From: Lachnospiraceae bacterium
GTDB lineage: Bacteria > Bacillota > Clostridia > Lachnospirales > Lachnospiraceae
DNA length: 64,000 nt
NCBI GenBank assembly: GCA_021628825.1
Contig: JAJXRY010000001.1
Coordinates: forward strand, 1,116,001 to 1,180,000
Direction: 5' to 3'
Below the pieces are notes generated by a model that saw only the letters and a program-made list of their open reading frames with translations, ran no database searches and was not told the DNA's origin. Shown piece after piece: positions 10,631 to 21,301 of the stretch. The position numbers and the translations under genes are program-made. Each line of letters opens with the position of its first letter. Position 1 is the first letter of the stretch.

Positions 10631-12282
10631 TCACCATTCACCCCCTGTCTTTTTCATGTTCCAGGTCAGATAACTAAGACCTTCCTCCTCTTCAAGCATA
10701 AGACCGGAAAACGTTCCTTCAGGTGACAAAGGACTTCATCACATTGCACACTGAGATGTATTTCTTTTTCCGTTTTTTCTGCATCAACAAAAAATAAAAT
10801 GCATTGCAGGGTTGGCAGGCTCTCTTCCACAACTGCCTCAAATAAATCATAAATCTGCGCAGCCTGTTCTACGGACAGCCTTCCTTCTCCTTTCACACTG
10901 ATCCGGCAATTGACGCCATGCAGCATAAGGTTCTCCATGGATTCATTCAGGCACAGACGCAATTCCCGGATCGATATCTCTCCCTGCTGCACACCAATGA
11001 AAATGAGATTGTTTCTGCGTTTGATATAAGTGCCGATGATAATCACCTGTCCAAGAAGGCATCGAGCCCTCCCCGGATCATCCGTTTCCTTCAGCTCGTC
11101 CAGCCACCGCTTCAGCATCCCGATCTGACAGGCCGTCTGCTTTTCCATCATGTCATACAATCTGTTTTCTTCTGTCAGCTTCAGCCATTTTGCCTGCTGT
11201 TCGTTTTCTGCTGCCAGGACATCCCCCATATCCCGGAGCTCTTCCCTGGTCTGTTCGAGCCTCTGTCGAAGCTTATTAAGCTCTGTAATATCCTCCTTCC
11301 AGAAAACATAGCCCCACCGCAGCCGGTGCCGTTTTAAAAGTGTGTTTTCATCAAGCAAAAGACTATCGGAGGTCATCTGCTGCAGCCTTCTGTTTTCCAA
11401 CGGTTCCTTCATGGTGGCTGATGCATGCTGCACCCTGTAATCCCTGTCCGTAATCTGAATGGGAAGATCCGTCACCTCAAGGAGCTCATCGTAGCCCAGA
11501 TTGGAGGGGATCAAACCGCACCGGATACAGCTCTCAAAAATTCCGACAATCATCAGACACTGTGCAACCGTCATATCACCGGCCAATACCCAGACCCAGC
11601 GAATTCTGGTCACATAGGCATAACAATATGCCAAAGAAAGGACAAACGGAATCAGCGGCAGACAAAGAAACGTTCTGCTGTGCGGCAGGCGGCACTTGAG
11701 CAGAATCATACCCATAGCGGCAGCCGCACACAGAATCTCCCATGCAGCCACCACATAATATCCGGGACCGTAACTGTATGCATCATCACTTAATCCTGCG
11801 TCCGGGAAGGTAAATACCCATTGATGCAGGTCATTGGTCAGAACAAGCAAAAGAAGGAGACCCGCTGTCAGATAAAACAGCCATTTACTGAAAGGAATGC
11901 GATAATCCTGCGGTTTTCCCAAAGACCTGGCAACCCACATGGACAATAACGGAATAAACAGCAGGGGGATATAATACCCATACCACAGATAACGGCGCAC
12001 ATCCGTCATGCTCACCGAATATTTGACCGAGCGGAGCACCAGCCAGAAAATCATCAGTCCGGATATGACCAGCAGATAACGGCGTATCTGCACCTGAATA
12101 ATACGGTTTCGAACGGATAACCCCCACGCACTCAGCAGAATAATATAAATTCCGCTTCGTATCTGGGTTATGCCGTAGGTTCCGTCTATGCTCCTGCTGA
12201 TATAGCGCAGCCACATGGCAATCCCGATAAGCAGCAAGGCAATTGCTGTGATCCATATACTCTTTTTTGTGGCTTTACTCAT
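10631..12282 (-). CDS. Seven-TM sensor protein without recognisable ATPase domain
   Basis: About 550 residues. Seven or eight hydrophobic segments occupy the first 250 residues, then comes a PAS-like stretch (LPIQITDRDYRVQHASATMK), a coiled coil (residues 330-370) and a helical region. The N-terminal part resembles the 7TM region of Lachnospiraceae sensor kinases. I see no phospho-acceptor HD/HE motif and no N, G1 or G2 box, so it is probably a signalling partner and not an active kinase. A frameshift near 10700 gives either a short end or a tail finishing LSYLTWNMKKTGGEW at 10631, only a few bases from the kinase start. First gene of a three-gene operon. Confidence 0.65.
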
Positions 12283-12449
12283 GGATATCCTCCGTCCGTG
12301 TGCACATTTAGGCGTAAGAATATCGTATCATGGGCTTTTTAGCAAAGTCAATGAGTCCTCTGTCGGATATACTAGCCAATTGGCGGGGGAAATTTCCGGT
12401 TCTATTGTGTAAAATAAAAGAAATACATCAGGGGAAAGGGGTTATCATC

Positions 12450-12941
12450 ATGAAAATTACGATAGAACAGATTCCGGACACTTTTGAAAAATTTGAAGAA
12501 ATGGCAGATACACAGCGTACACCGGAGCTTGTATGTGTACTGTTTTTGTGTGCACTGGCTTTGTTTATCAGAAACAGGGAGGACGGCATTGCCGCCATGA
12601 ATCTTTTACGCGGTCCCCGCCCCATGCAGCCCATGGACAGTCAGTTCCTGCGGGATCGTCTGCGGGGAAAAGCTTATCTTCCCTTTGCTTATTACGAAGG
12701 GGCTGCGCCCCGGAATAACTATCAGCCCGGCATACCCTATGTGTTATCCATTCAGGAGGATCCACGGCCACAGGATATTGAACCGGGTTATCTGCGCCTG
12801 TTTCTGAAGACTGCCGGTGCAGACTCTCCGCGTCCCATAAAGCTCAGGAAAAAGGAGTCCACCGGTGAATGGTTTCTCTGGGAATACTCCAGTATCCTAA
12901 GCGGTATACAGATGCCTGTCAGTGAAGATCCGTGGGCATAG
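12450..12941 (+). CDS. DUF6935-like protein
   Basis: 163 residues starting MKITIEQIPDTFEKFEEMAD at an ATG preceded by GGGGAAAGGGG. The frame is open further upstream, but this start has the ribosome site. Motifs LLRGPRPMQPMDSQFLRDR, a central FAYYEGAAPRNNY and the end GADSPRPIKLRKKESTGEWF match my memory of a conserved Clostridia family annotated as DUF6935. Soluble, no signal peptide, no catalytic residues evident. Transcribed away from the sensor operon, so the gap 12283-12449 must hold divergent promoters. Confidence 0.65.
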   Translation: MKITIEQIPDTFEKFEEMADTQRTPELVCVLFLCALALFIRNREDGIAAMNLLRGPRPMQPMDSQFLRDRLRGKAYLPFAYYEGAAPRNNYQPGIPYVLSIQEDPRPQDIEPGYLRLFLKTAGADSPRPIKLRKKESTGEWFLWEYSSILSGIQMPVSEDPWA

Positions 12942-13003
12942 CCTGTCCGGCTGCCATGCCCGGACATCAATACCAATATCTCCTGTGTTCCGGCTGTCAT
13001 CTG

Positions 13004-13591
13004 CTATTTATCTTCGTCTACAATCACGGCATCTGTGTCGATAATCTTCTCCCGGTTCTTTTTGGTTTTGAAAACCCGGGACAGAATCCACATATCGGAT
13101 AAGCCATCATAAACAAGAAAAGCTCCGATAATCCGAACCACAGTATCCACAATAGTAAACGGGTTGCAGATCAGCACAACTCCCAACGCTACCGTCAAAA
13201 GAGACAGAAGAAGCGCTACCCACCAGTTATCATACTGCATTTTCTTAAGGTCAATTGCCTGTACCGCATTGTGTAGTCCGTGAATCACAATGAGAATTCC
13301 AACGATCATCGGAATCGCCTTAATAATCGTTTCGGGCTTTAATACAATCCAGCCGCCAATTACGGCAAGCACTACCCCAAGCATCATCATGCTGTGGGAA
13401 ATCATCGTTTTTTCCTTTGTTGCGAGATACAGAATAATCTGGATGAGACCAAAGCCTCCCAGAACAATTCCCAAAACCATACATACCACCTGGGTACTCT
13501 GTCCCGGCCATACCAGCAGAACAATTCCCAGTATGACGCAGATCACTGCAGACAGGGAATAATTCACCTTCAGACTCTTAATGTAATTCAT
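13004..13591 (-). CDS. DUF308 (HdeD-like) membrane protein
   Basis: 195 residues with six hydrophobic segments arranged as three pairs, each containing a glycine-rich IxxGIxLLxxP-type turn (AVICVILGIVLLVWPGQS; MMLGVVLAVIGGWIVLKP; LLTVALGVVLICNPF). This is the repeat structure of DUF308/HdeD family proteins. A charged cytoplasmic tail ends the protein (TKKNREKIIDTDAVIVDEDK). The family is linked to acid stress in enterobacteria, but no role is known in Clostridia. It runs opposite to the preceding gene and in line with vanZ and truA. Confidence 0.82.
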   Translation of the reverse strand: MNYIKSLKVNYSLSAVICVILGIVLLVWPGQSTQVVCMVLGIVLGGFGLIQIILYLATKEKTMISHSMMMLGVVLAVIGGWIVLKPETIIKAIPMIVGILIVIHGLHNAVQAIDLKKMQYDNWWVALLLSLLTVALGVVLICNPFTIVDTVVRIIGAFLVYDGLSDMWILSRVFKTKKNREKIIDTDAVIVDEDK

Positions 13592-13654
13592 TGCAATTAC
13601 CTCCTTATAAAATTCTGCTTAAAATTCTGTTTAAAATTCTATTTATAAAAATTT

Positions 13655-14196
13655 TTATTTCTTTTGCCCTGTTCCGGTCTGCTTATCCTTCTGCTTCCGG
13701 ATCCGTTTACGGCGGATTGCTTCCACAATCAGATAAAACAGATAGCCCCAGACTGCACCTAAACAGTTCAGGATAATATCATCTACATCAAATGCACCAA
13801 ACGCACTGAATAACTGAAACACTTCAATCCCAAGCACGAAAATAACGGCATTCAGCAGCATGACCCAAAAGCTGCCGGCCTTTTTCCATACATAGGGAAG
13901 CAGGAATCCAAATGGTACAAATACCAGAATATTTCCCACCAGATTTTCAAAGCTGTTCAGCATATATGCATAATCAATATACATCCGGATGGTTTTTAAA
14001 GGGAGTAAAATTCGCAGTATTCAGCCCCTTCCAGAATCACATCCTTACGCCACGTTGCTGCAATAGCCCGCAGCTGGTCCATCGGATATTTGAAAATAAT
14101 CAGTTTGATGACAATCAATAAATAAACCAGAAACAAGGCTCGTATCCATCGTATGTTGCGCTGCTTTTCTTCTTCCGCAGTCAGTTTCTTCTTCAC
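13655..14196 (-). CDS. VanZ family membrane protein
   Basis: GTG start at 14196 overlapping the truA stop (GTGA), so it is co-translated with truA. After a basic leader come hydrophobic segments and the VanZ core SFENLVGNILVFVPFGFLLP followed by DVDDIILNCLGAVWGYLFY, which are family hallmarks. VanZ proteins contribute low-level teicoplanin resistance in enterococci, but most homologues have no proven role. A single indel near 14000 in a TTTAAAAA run splits the frame between AEYCEFYSL and MYIDYAYMLN. Ends with a lysine-rich tail. Confidence 0.8.
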
Positions 14197-14974
14197 GAAT
14201 AACGAACCTCCATCAGTGTAAGCCCCTTAGCAGGCACAAGCGGTCCTGCCATTTCTCTATTTTTACTCTTAAGTATTTCCGGAATCTCTTCGGGACTGCG
14301 AAGCTGCATCCCGACCTCCATCAGTGTTCCGGTCAGAATCCGGACCATATGGTACAGAAAAATCCATCCCCGGAATAGGTAATCCGGAGCAGATCCGGCT
14401 CCTGCACTTCTGTCATAATGTGCATCACCGAACTGTATTCCCTGGTAAATGTAATCTCCTCTATTGTTCGAACCGTTGATTTCTTACTTTTTTTAGTCGA
14501 TGTAAACGCTGCAAAATCATGGGTTCCAAGCAGATACCCTGCGGCCTTCTCCATTGCTTCCACATCGAGTCTTTCTTCTATTCTATGGGCAAACCGCCGT
14601 TCAAATACATGAGGGATTCCGGATTGAATCAGCAGATAGCAATAGGTCTTCCCGGTCGCATTCAGTCTGCTGTGAAAACGTTCCGACGCTTCCTTTACTG
14701 AAATCACTGCAATATCCTCCGGCAGATAAGAGTTTACATAATTCATAATCTCCTGCTCCGACATCCGGATATCCGCATGGAAATTAGCCACCTGTCCAAG
14801 AGCATGTACTCCTGCATCGGTTCGTCCGGAGCCTTGAATTTCAACAGGAGTACCGGCCATTTTACTTAAAATACCCTCAAGCTTTCCCTGAATGGTGTGT
14901 TCTGTACTTTCCTGTCGCTGCCATCCCTTATACCGTGTTCCTTCATATTGAAGGATCATTTTAAAATTACGCAT
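14193..14974 (-). CDS. truA: tRNA pseudouridine(38-40) synthase
   Basis: Isomerises uridine to pseudouridine at positions 38-40 of the tRNA anticodon arm. The catalytic motif GSGRTDAGVHALGQVANF carries the active-site aspartate, and the fold matches TruA from MRNFKMILQYEGTRYKGWQR onward. Total length of about 260 residues is standard. The frame breaks near 14357 in a T run (GGATTTTTCTG). Removing one base gives the expected C-terminus LYHMVRILTGTLMEVG and a stop overlapping the vanZ start. The break in an enzyme this conserved argues for sequence error. Confidence 0.93.
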
Positions 14975-15026
14975 CGTTCACCCTTTATCTGTTACATTTC
15001 GTAACTGTTCAGTACCTTCACAGTTA

Positions 15027-16279
15027 CTATTTTTCCTGATTCTGTGCTTTCGATTCTTCCCCGGTCGCCTTACGCTCCCTAGATTTCTTCAGCCTCTCCT
15101 GCTCAAGGAGCTTATACCTGCGGACAGGTTCCATATCCGCCTCGGTAATATGGCGGAAATTTCTTGCTGCGGAGTCCAGGATTTGTATACTCTTTAATCG
15201 TGTTATCGATTACCCCTTCTACATACATATTAAAAAAATAATAATTCCCATCGGTACAGAATGCAGCATGCCCCAGACACCTCCCCATACGGTATCCGAT
15301 GGACAAAAAGGAACAACGCTGGCAGCGGATCCAGCCCTACCGAATCTCCTACGATCTTTGGCTGAATCATCTGACGGAACAGCTGTCCGACTCCCCAGAT
15401 AACGAGCAGACCGATCACCATACCGTATTCTCCGTTCAGAAACTTGATGATTGCCCACGGCACCAGCACGGTTCCTGTTCCAAAGAAAGGCAGCAGATCT
15501 AAAATGGCTACTCCGATTGCTATAATGAAGGCATATCTTACACGCAGAATCCAGAATCCGATTCCCAGCAGAATATACATCCATACCTCAATTTTGAGCT
15601 GTGCCTTAAAATAGCCGCCTACGGCACGCTTTAAACCACGCTTGATCATGTCGATACGATCCTGTAATGCCCGCGGAAGTATTTTCCCCCAGATGCCGCG
15701 AAGATAATCCGGTTCTGCCACAAAGAAATAGGAAGACAGCAGACTCATAATAATCCCGATTACAATCAACGGCAGATTTTTGGCAAAATTACCAACTGCG
15801 GTAATCGTCGGTGTTCCGAGTGTACTTACCCAGTCTCCCCATATGGTCTGGAATTTCACCTGAAAGCCATCCAGATTCTCCTGCCAGTTCTTTGGCAGAT
15901 ACTGATACATGACCATCAGCTTTTTACCGATGTTTTCCAGATCTCCCTGTGCATTTGCCCACATCTCGGGAATTTCATTTATAAAGGAAATCAGCTGTTC
16001 CAGCAGCCAGGAAATCAAAAAATATCCTCCACCCACAACAAGTGCAAGTACGGCAATGATCACAACAACTGTCCCCATTTTTCTCCGTATCTTAAGCTTT
16101 GTCTCAAAAAAACGCACGATCGGGTTAGCGATCAGGGAAATGATCCAACCAATAAAAAACGGCATAAAATATACAATAATCTTTGGCAGTACCAAAAAGC
16201 AGCAAAGAATCGTCAACGCCATGATTAATAAGTTAACAACAACCTTTACATAAGTGATTCCCGTTCCTCTTTTTTCCAT
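15027..16279 (-). CDS. AI-2E family transporter (PerM/TqsA-like)
   Basis: About 415 residues with eight hydrophobic segments. The FMPFFIGWIISLIANPIVRF segment, the GGGYFLISWLLEQL helix and AFIIAIGVAILDLLPFFGTG followed by GQLFRQMIQPKIVG are typical of the AI-2E transporter family. Family members export autoinducer-2 or act as ion antiporters; the substrate here cannot be assigned. Frameshifts between 15180 and 15310 break the last membrane segment; read through, a charged C-terminal tail (KLLEQERLKKSRERKATGEE) ends at 15027. It follows engB in the same direction, 36 bp downstream. Confidence 0.82.
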
Positions 16280-16315
16280 AATAACCGCCTCTTCCTCCTG
16301 TTGGCTTCTGCCCCT

Positions 16316-16900
16316 TTATATCAGATAGCTGTCCAACAAATCGTAGATCTCTTCTCTCCCCTGTTTGGTCTGTGCGGAATAAGGAATCACAATTGTTCCC
16401 TTCACCACCTGCAGACCCTCTTTGATCATCTTCACATGCTTCTGAATCTGACTCCGGTTAATCTTATCCAGCTTCGTTGCAATAATGACCGGTTCATAGC
16501 CCTGATTACAGATCCATTCATACATCATCTTATCATTTCCGGAAGGCTCATGCCGGATATCAATGAGCAGAAATACCGCCTTTAACTGTCTGGAGCTGTG
16601 CAGATAATTCTCAATCATCTTTCCCCATTTGGCCTTTTCCTGTTCACTGACCTTTGCATAGCCATATCCCGGAAGATCGACGAAATACATGGCATCATTG
16701 ATATTATAAAAATTAATGGTCTGTGTTTTGCCCGGCTGTGCACTGGTTCTCGCAAGAGACTTGCGATTCATCAGTCCGTTAATGAGGGAGGACTTCCCTA
16801 CATTACTCTTGCCGGCAAACGCAAATTCAATATATGGATTGTCCGGAATCTTACTGGTAATTCCGCAGACTGTTTCCAGACTTACATTTTTAATAACCAT
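16316..16900 (-). CDS. engB: Ribosome biogenesis GTPase EngB/YsxC
   Basis: 194 residues, full family length, unbroken. GTP-binding motifs are all present: G1 AGKSNVGKSS, a G2 threonine in the ARTSAQPGKTQTIN segment, G3 DLPGYG and G4 TKLDK. EngB is needed for assembly of the 50S subunit. It follows lon in the conserved Firmicutes order clpX-lon-engB, 80 bp beyond the lon stop, and is probably expressed with it. Confidence 0.95.
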   Translation of the reverse strand: MVIKNVSLETVCGITSKIPDNPYIEFAFAGKSNVGKSSLINGLMNRKSLARTSAQPGKTQTINFYNINDAMYFVDLPGYGYAKVSEQEKAKWGKMIENYLHSSRQLKAVFLLIDIRHEPSGNDKMMYEWICNQGYEPVIIATKLDKINRSQIQKHVKMIKEGLQVVKGTIVIPYSAQTKQGREEIYDLLDSYLI

Positions 16901-16980
16901 GCTGAAACCTCACGTTCTGAACAAGCATCCGGATTGTCCGGAATACTCTCGTTATCATTACTAACATTGTATATATTTTA

Positions 16981-19316
16981 TTACTCCGTCACAAGTGCTT
17001 TTTTTATTACATCCTTCATGGTCTTAACATAAGTAATGGTAATTCCGTTGCGGATCTCTTCCGGAATTTCTTCCACATCCTTCTTATTTTCAGAAGGAAC
17101 AAGCACTTCCTTAATACCCGCCATCCTGGCTGCCAGAATCTTCTCCTTTAAACCGCCAATCGGCAGTACATTTCCACGAAGGGTAATCTCTCCGGTCATG
17201 GCAAGGTCACAGCGCACAGGCTTCCCGGTCACTGCAGAAAAGATTGCCGTTGCCATCGTGATTCCGGCCGATGGTCCGTCCTTCGGAACAGCTCCCTCCG
17301 GAATATGAATATGGAAATCATTTTCTTTAAACATGGACGGTTCAATCTTATGTTCCTTACCGATAGATCGGACATAGCTCATACCGATAATGGCGGATTC
17401 CTTCATCACATCTCCCATCTGTCCGGTCAGATCAATATCTCCCTTGCCGGGCATGACATTTACCTCGATCTGTAAGGTATCACCACCAACACTCGTCCAG
17501 GCAAGTCCGCGTACAATGCCGACCTCCGGCTTCTTATTGGCCAGATCCGTCGTGTATTTCCGCTTTCCAAGATACTTCTCAATATTAGAAGCGGTCACCT
17601 TAACCTTCGTTTCCTCTCTGCCCTCTTCACGGCATTCCAGAATTTCCTTCGCTGCCTTGCGGCAGATATCCCCGATCTTACGCTCCAGCTCACGGACACC
17701 GGCTTCTCTTGTATAGGAAGAAATGATTGTTTTCAAGGCACTGTCCGAAACAGACAGCCACCTTCCGGTGATACCGTTCCTTTCCATCTGCTTGTGCAGA
17801 AGATGTTCCTTCGCAATATGGAACTTCTCGTTCTCTGTATAGCTGTTTACCTCAATCAGCTCCATACGGTCGAGCAGGGGGCGGGGGATATTCTGTGTGG
17901 AATTTGCGGTTGCAATAAACAGAACCTCCGACAGGTCAAGCGGAATTTCCACATAATGATCGCGGAACCGCACGTTCTGTTCTCCATCAAGTACTTCAAG
18001 CAATGCGGAAAAGGTATCTCCCTTATAATCATTGCTGACCTTATCAATTTCATCCAGAAGCATGAGCGGATTCTTCACTCCTGCCTGCCGCAGGCCTGTC
18101 GCAATTCTTCCGGGCATTGCACCGACATAGGTTTTCCGGTGGCCACGGATCTCTGCTTCATCCCGGACACCTCCGAGACAGATCCGTATGTATCTCTTAT
18201 TCAACGCTCTGGCAACACTTCGCGCAATCGAGGTTTTTACTGGTTCCCGGAGGCCCCACCAGACAAAGGATGGGACTTTCTCCCTTCTTCGTGAGACACC
18301 GTACCGCCAGGAATTCCAGAATACGCTCCTTGACCTGTGTCAGTCCATAGTGCTCCTTTTTCCAGAATCTCTCCTGCCTCTTTGATACTTTCGTTATCAA
18401 TCGAGGCCTTATCCCACGGAAGCTCTAACAGAGTCTCAATATAGCCCCGCTCCACAGCACTTTCCGAGCTGTTCCCGGACAGACTCTTAAACCGGGAGAT
18501 TTCCTTCCGGATCTTCTCCTTTACTTCGGGCTTGGCCTGCAGTTCCTTTAACTTCTCCTCAAACTGCTCACTGTCCGAAAAGGAATTCTCTTCTCCCAAT
18601 TCCTCCCGGATGTAGTGAAGCTGTTCCCGTAACAGATATTCCTTCTGGTTTTTCTCTACTTTACCTTTTAATTTCTGTGCCAGATTATTCCGGATTCTGG
18701 CAATCTGGATCTCATTAACTAAGATAGTACAGACCGCCTCAAAACGCTCCTTTAAATCGAAGGCCTCTAATACCTGCTGCTTTTTTTCAAATTCTACCGG
18801 AAGATTCATGGTAATCTGATCCAGCAGGCTCCCAAGATCCTCCATGGACTGATACCGTTGTACGGCATTCTTATCAAGCTTGGGATGAAGCGCCGCAAAC
18901 TCGGCAATGGTTTCCTTAAGCTGCCGGAGCATGGCTTCCTCCTCTACAGACGACAACTCTTCAACCGGAAGCTCCTCCTGCGGAACAATGCTTCCTTCCA
19001 GAAAGGCTTCATTCTCTTCTCGAATTGCAATCAGCATCGCCCGCTTCACACCGCCTACGAGAATCCGCAGCATCTGGTTCGGAAGCTTCGTGACCTGCCG
19101 TACCGAAGCGACTGTTCCAGCCTGATAAAGATCCCCGATTCCCGGATCCTGACATTCCGGATCCTTCTGGGATGCAAGAAATACCAGTCCGTCTCCCATC
19201 ATGGCGTATTCCACGGCATGAATTGACTTTTCTCTCTTTAAATCAAAATGTATAATTGCATCCGGTAACACTGCAAGTCCCCGTAGGGGAATTACCGGAA
19301 TATGTTCTTTATTCAT
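16981..19316 (-). CDS. lon: ATP-dependent protease La
   Basis: Starts MNKEHIPVIPLRGLAVLPD behind GGAG. The N-terminal substrate-binding domain (to about residue 210) and a coiled coil precede the AAA+ module: Walker A region LVGPPGT, Walker B LMLLDEIDKV, then FIATANS. The C-terminal protease carries the catalytic serine in PKDGPSAGITMATAIF and the lysine about 40 residues later in the KEKILAA stretch. It degrades misfolded and regulatory proteins. Two frame breaks, near 18350 and near 18235 (just after GPPGT), interrupt the Walker A region. Each is a single-base indel in a short run, so I read the gene as intact in the cell. Confidence 0.93.
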
Positions 19317-20661
19317 ATACAACTCCGTTAAAAAAATATAATGACAAATGATATAAATATGACGAACACGCAAAAGCGTGTCCGTCATGCTTTAGTTTGC
19401 TTTTAGGCATCAATTCTCTGTGGTAAATCAGCGGTTCACTTTCACCTTCTACCGCGCCTTTGGTGATCACGCATTTTTCAATTGTACGATCCGACGGAAT
19501 TTCAAACATGACATTCATCATGACCTTTTCCATAATGGACCGTAATCCTCTTGCTCCGGTCTTTCTCTCAAAAGCCTGCTCTGCAATGGCATCCACTGCA
19601 TCTTCTTCAAACACAAGATTTACATGGTCAAATCCAAATAATTTCTGATACTGTTTAATTAACGCATTCTTCGGTTCGGTAAGAATACGGATTAACGCTT
19701 TCTTATCAAGACCCTTCAGTGACACATTGATCGGTACACGTCCGACAAATTCCGGAATCAGTCCAAACTTCACAAGATCCTGTGGTGTTACCTCTGCAAG
19801 AAGCTCACTGACTTCCTTACTGTTCCTGCTTACGATCTCTGCATCAAATCCAATGGAATTACGGTTCAGACGGTCTTCTACAATCTTCTCAAGACCATCA
19901 AACGCTCCTCCACAGATAAACAGGATATTGGAGGTATCAATCTGCAAAAGCTCCTGATGAGGATGCTTCCGTCCACCCTGCGGTGGAACGCTTGCTACCG
20001 TACCCTCAACAATCTTAAGCAGTGCCTGCTGCACTCCCTCTCCGGAAACATCACGGGTAATAGAAACATTCTCGCTCTTCTTTGTGATCTTATCAATCTC
20101 ATCAATATAAATGATTCCATACTGTGCACGGTCGATATCATAATCCGCTGCCTGAATCAGCTTAAGCAGAATGTTCTCTACATCCTCTCCCACATAACCG
20201 GCTTCGGTTAAGGTTGTGGCATCCGCAATTGCAAACGGAACATTAATAACCTTCGCCAGGGTCTGTGCCAGATAGGTTTTACCGGAACCGGTAGGCCCGA
20301 TCATGATAATGTTACTTTTCTGGAGTTCGACACCATCCTCGTCCTTCGGTGCTGTCACACGCTTATAGTGATTATAAACAGCAACGGAAAGAACCTTCTT
20401 CGCTTCCTCCTGCCCAATGACATAATCATCAAGAAAGTCCTTGATTTCTGCAGGCTTTAACAGATTGATTTCCATTTCCGGCTCTTCTTCCGCAAATGCC
20501 TCTGCATCATCCTCAAACTCTTCCTCAACAATATCCGCGCAGATCTCCACGCAATGGTCACAAATATATACTCCCGAAGGACCGGCGATCATCTTACGCA
20601 CCTGATCCTGGGTTTTATTACAAAAAGAACATCTGATTTCGTCAGAATTCCTTCCTGCCAT
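19309..20661 (-). CDS. clpX: ClpXP ATPase subunit
   Basis: Unfoldase that feeds substrates to ClpP. The N-terminal zinc domain has CSFCNKTQ and CDHCVEIC (four cysteines). AAA+ motifs: Walker A GPTGSGKT, Walker B IIYIDEIDK, the pore loop with GYVGEDVEN, and the ClpP-contacting IGF loop in RNSIGFDAE. Up to YHRE the length is about 416 residues, the family norm. The open frame then continues 34 residues through a 13-bp hairpin (19359-19388) and over the lon start, which is unlikely. A one-base indel would end the protein at a TAA at 19403. The upstream neighbour is clpP. Confidence 0.93.
   Translation of the reverse strand: MAGRNSDEIRCSFCNKTQDQVRKMIAGPSGVYICDHCVEICADIVEEEFEDDAEAFAEEEPEMEINLLKPAEIKDFLDDYVIGQEEAKKVLSVAVYNHYKRVTAPKDEDGVELQKSNIIMIGPTGSGKTYLAQTLAKVINVPFAIADATTLTEAGYVGEDVENILLKLIQAADYDIDRAQYGIIYIDEIDKITKKSENVSITRDVSGEGVQQALLKIVEGTVASVPPQGGRKHPHQELLQIDTSNILFICGGAFDGLEKIVEDRLNRNSIGFDAEIVSRNSKEVSELLAEVTPQDLVKFGLIPEFVGRVPINVSLKGLDKKALIRILTEPKNALIKQYQKLFGFDHVNLVFEEDAVDAIAEQAFERKTGARGLRSIMEKVMMNVMFEIPSDRTIEKCVITKGAVEGESEPLIYHRELMPKSKLKHDGHAFACSSYLYHLSLYFFNGVVYE
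19359..19388 (-). terminator. Hairpin between clpX and lon
   Basis: Stem ATGACGGACACGC / GCGTGTTCGTCAT (coding strand, one G-T wobble) with loop TTTT. It is followed by an AT-rich stretch but no clean T run, so it could be an attenuating terminator or an RNA-stability element that tunes lon relative to clpX. Confidence 0.55.
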
Positions 20662-20692
20662 ATGACTTTACCTCTACTTTAAACTATTGTGA

Positions 20693-21285
20693 CTACGCCT
20701 CTGAACGCTTATAAATAACGCGGTCAATCAATCCATATTCCTTCGCTTCTTCTGCGGACATCCAGTTATCACGGTCCGTATCTGCTGCGATGATGGAGAT
20801 ATCCTTGCCGGTATTTTCAGCAAGCATTCTGTTCAGCTTTTCCTTGGTCTGTAAAATATGTCTGGCTGCAATTTCAATCTCGGTAGCCTGTCCCTGTGCA
20901 CCGCCCAAAGGCTGATGAATCATGATTTCCGCATTGGGAAGTGCCAGTCTCTTGCCTTTCGTACCACCTGCTAAAAGGAATGCACCCATGCTGGCTGCCA
21001 TACCCATACAGAAGGTAGATACATCACATTTTACATACTGCATGGTATCATAAATTGCCATACCGGCCGTCACACTGCCGCCGGGGCTGTTAATATAAAG
21101 CTGGATATCCTTCTCAGGATCCTCAGCTTCCAGAAACAACATCTGTGCTACAACAAGACTTGCGGTTGTTTCATTTACTTCCTCGCCCAAAAAGATAATT
21201 CTTTCTTTTTAAAAAGTCTTGAATAGATGTCATAGGAGCGTTCCCCTCTGCTTGTCTGTTCAATGACATAAGGTACTAAACTCAT
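20693..21285 (-). CDS. clpP: ATP-dependent Clp protease proteolytic subunit
   Basis: Begins MSLVPYVIEQTSRGERSYDI, a typical ClpP N-terminus, at 21285. The serine protease triad is visible: serine in GMAASMGAF, histidine in MIHQPLGG and aspartate in the DTDRDNWMSAEEA segment. One indel at about 21210, in a TTTTTAAAAAG run, separates YSRLFK from IIFLGEEVNET. Forms the tetradecameric barrel used by ClpX. Located between tig and clpX on the same strand, 17 bp after tig, the standard Firmicutes arrangement. Confidence 0.95.
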
Positions 21286-21301
21286 TCTTTAACCTCTTTT
21301 C

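Noticed and set aside
12330..12449. Longer N-terminus for the DUF6935-like protein
   Set aside because: The upstream part has no ribosome site, whereas the ATG at 12450 is preceded by GGGGAAAGGGG and begins with the conserved MKITIEQIP.
12944..12966. Terminator after the DUF6935-like gene (TGTCCGG / CCGGACA)
   Set aside because: Only a 7-bp stem with a 9-nt loop and no T run; too weak to call.
16981..19316. lon as a true pseudogene or two separate proteins
   Set aside because: Both breaks are one-base events in or near runs, with full conservation on either side; many other essential genes here show the same pattern.
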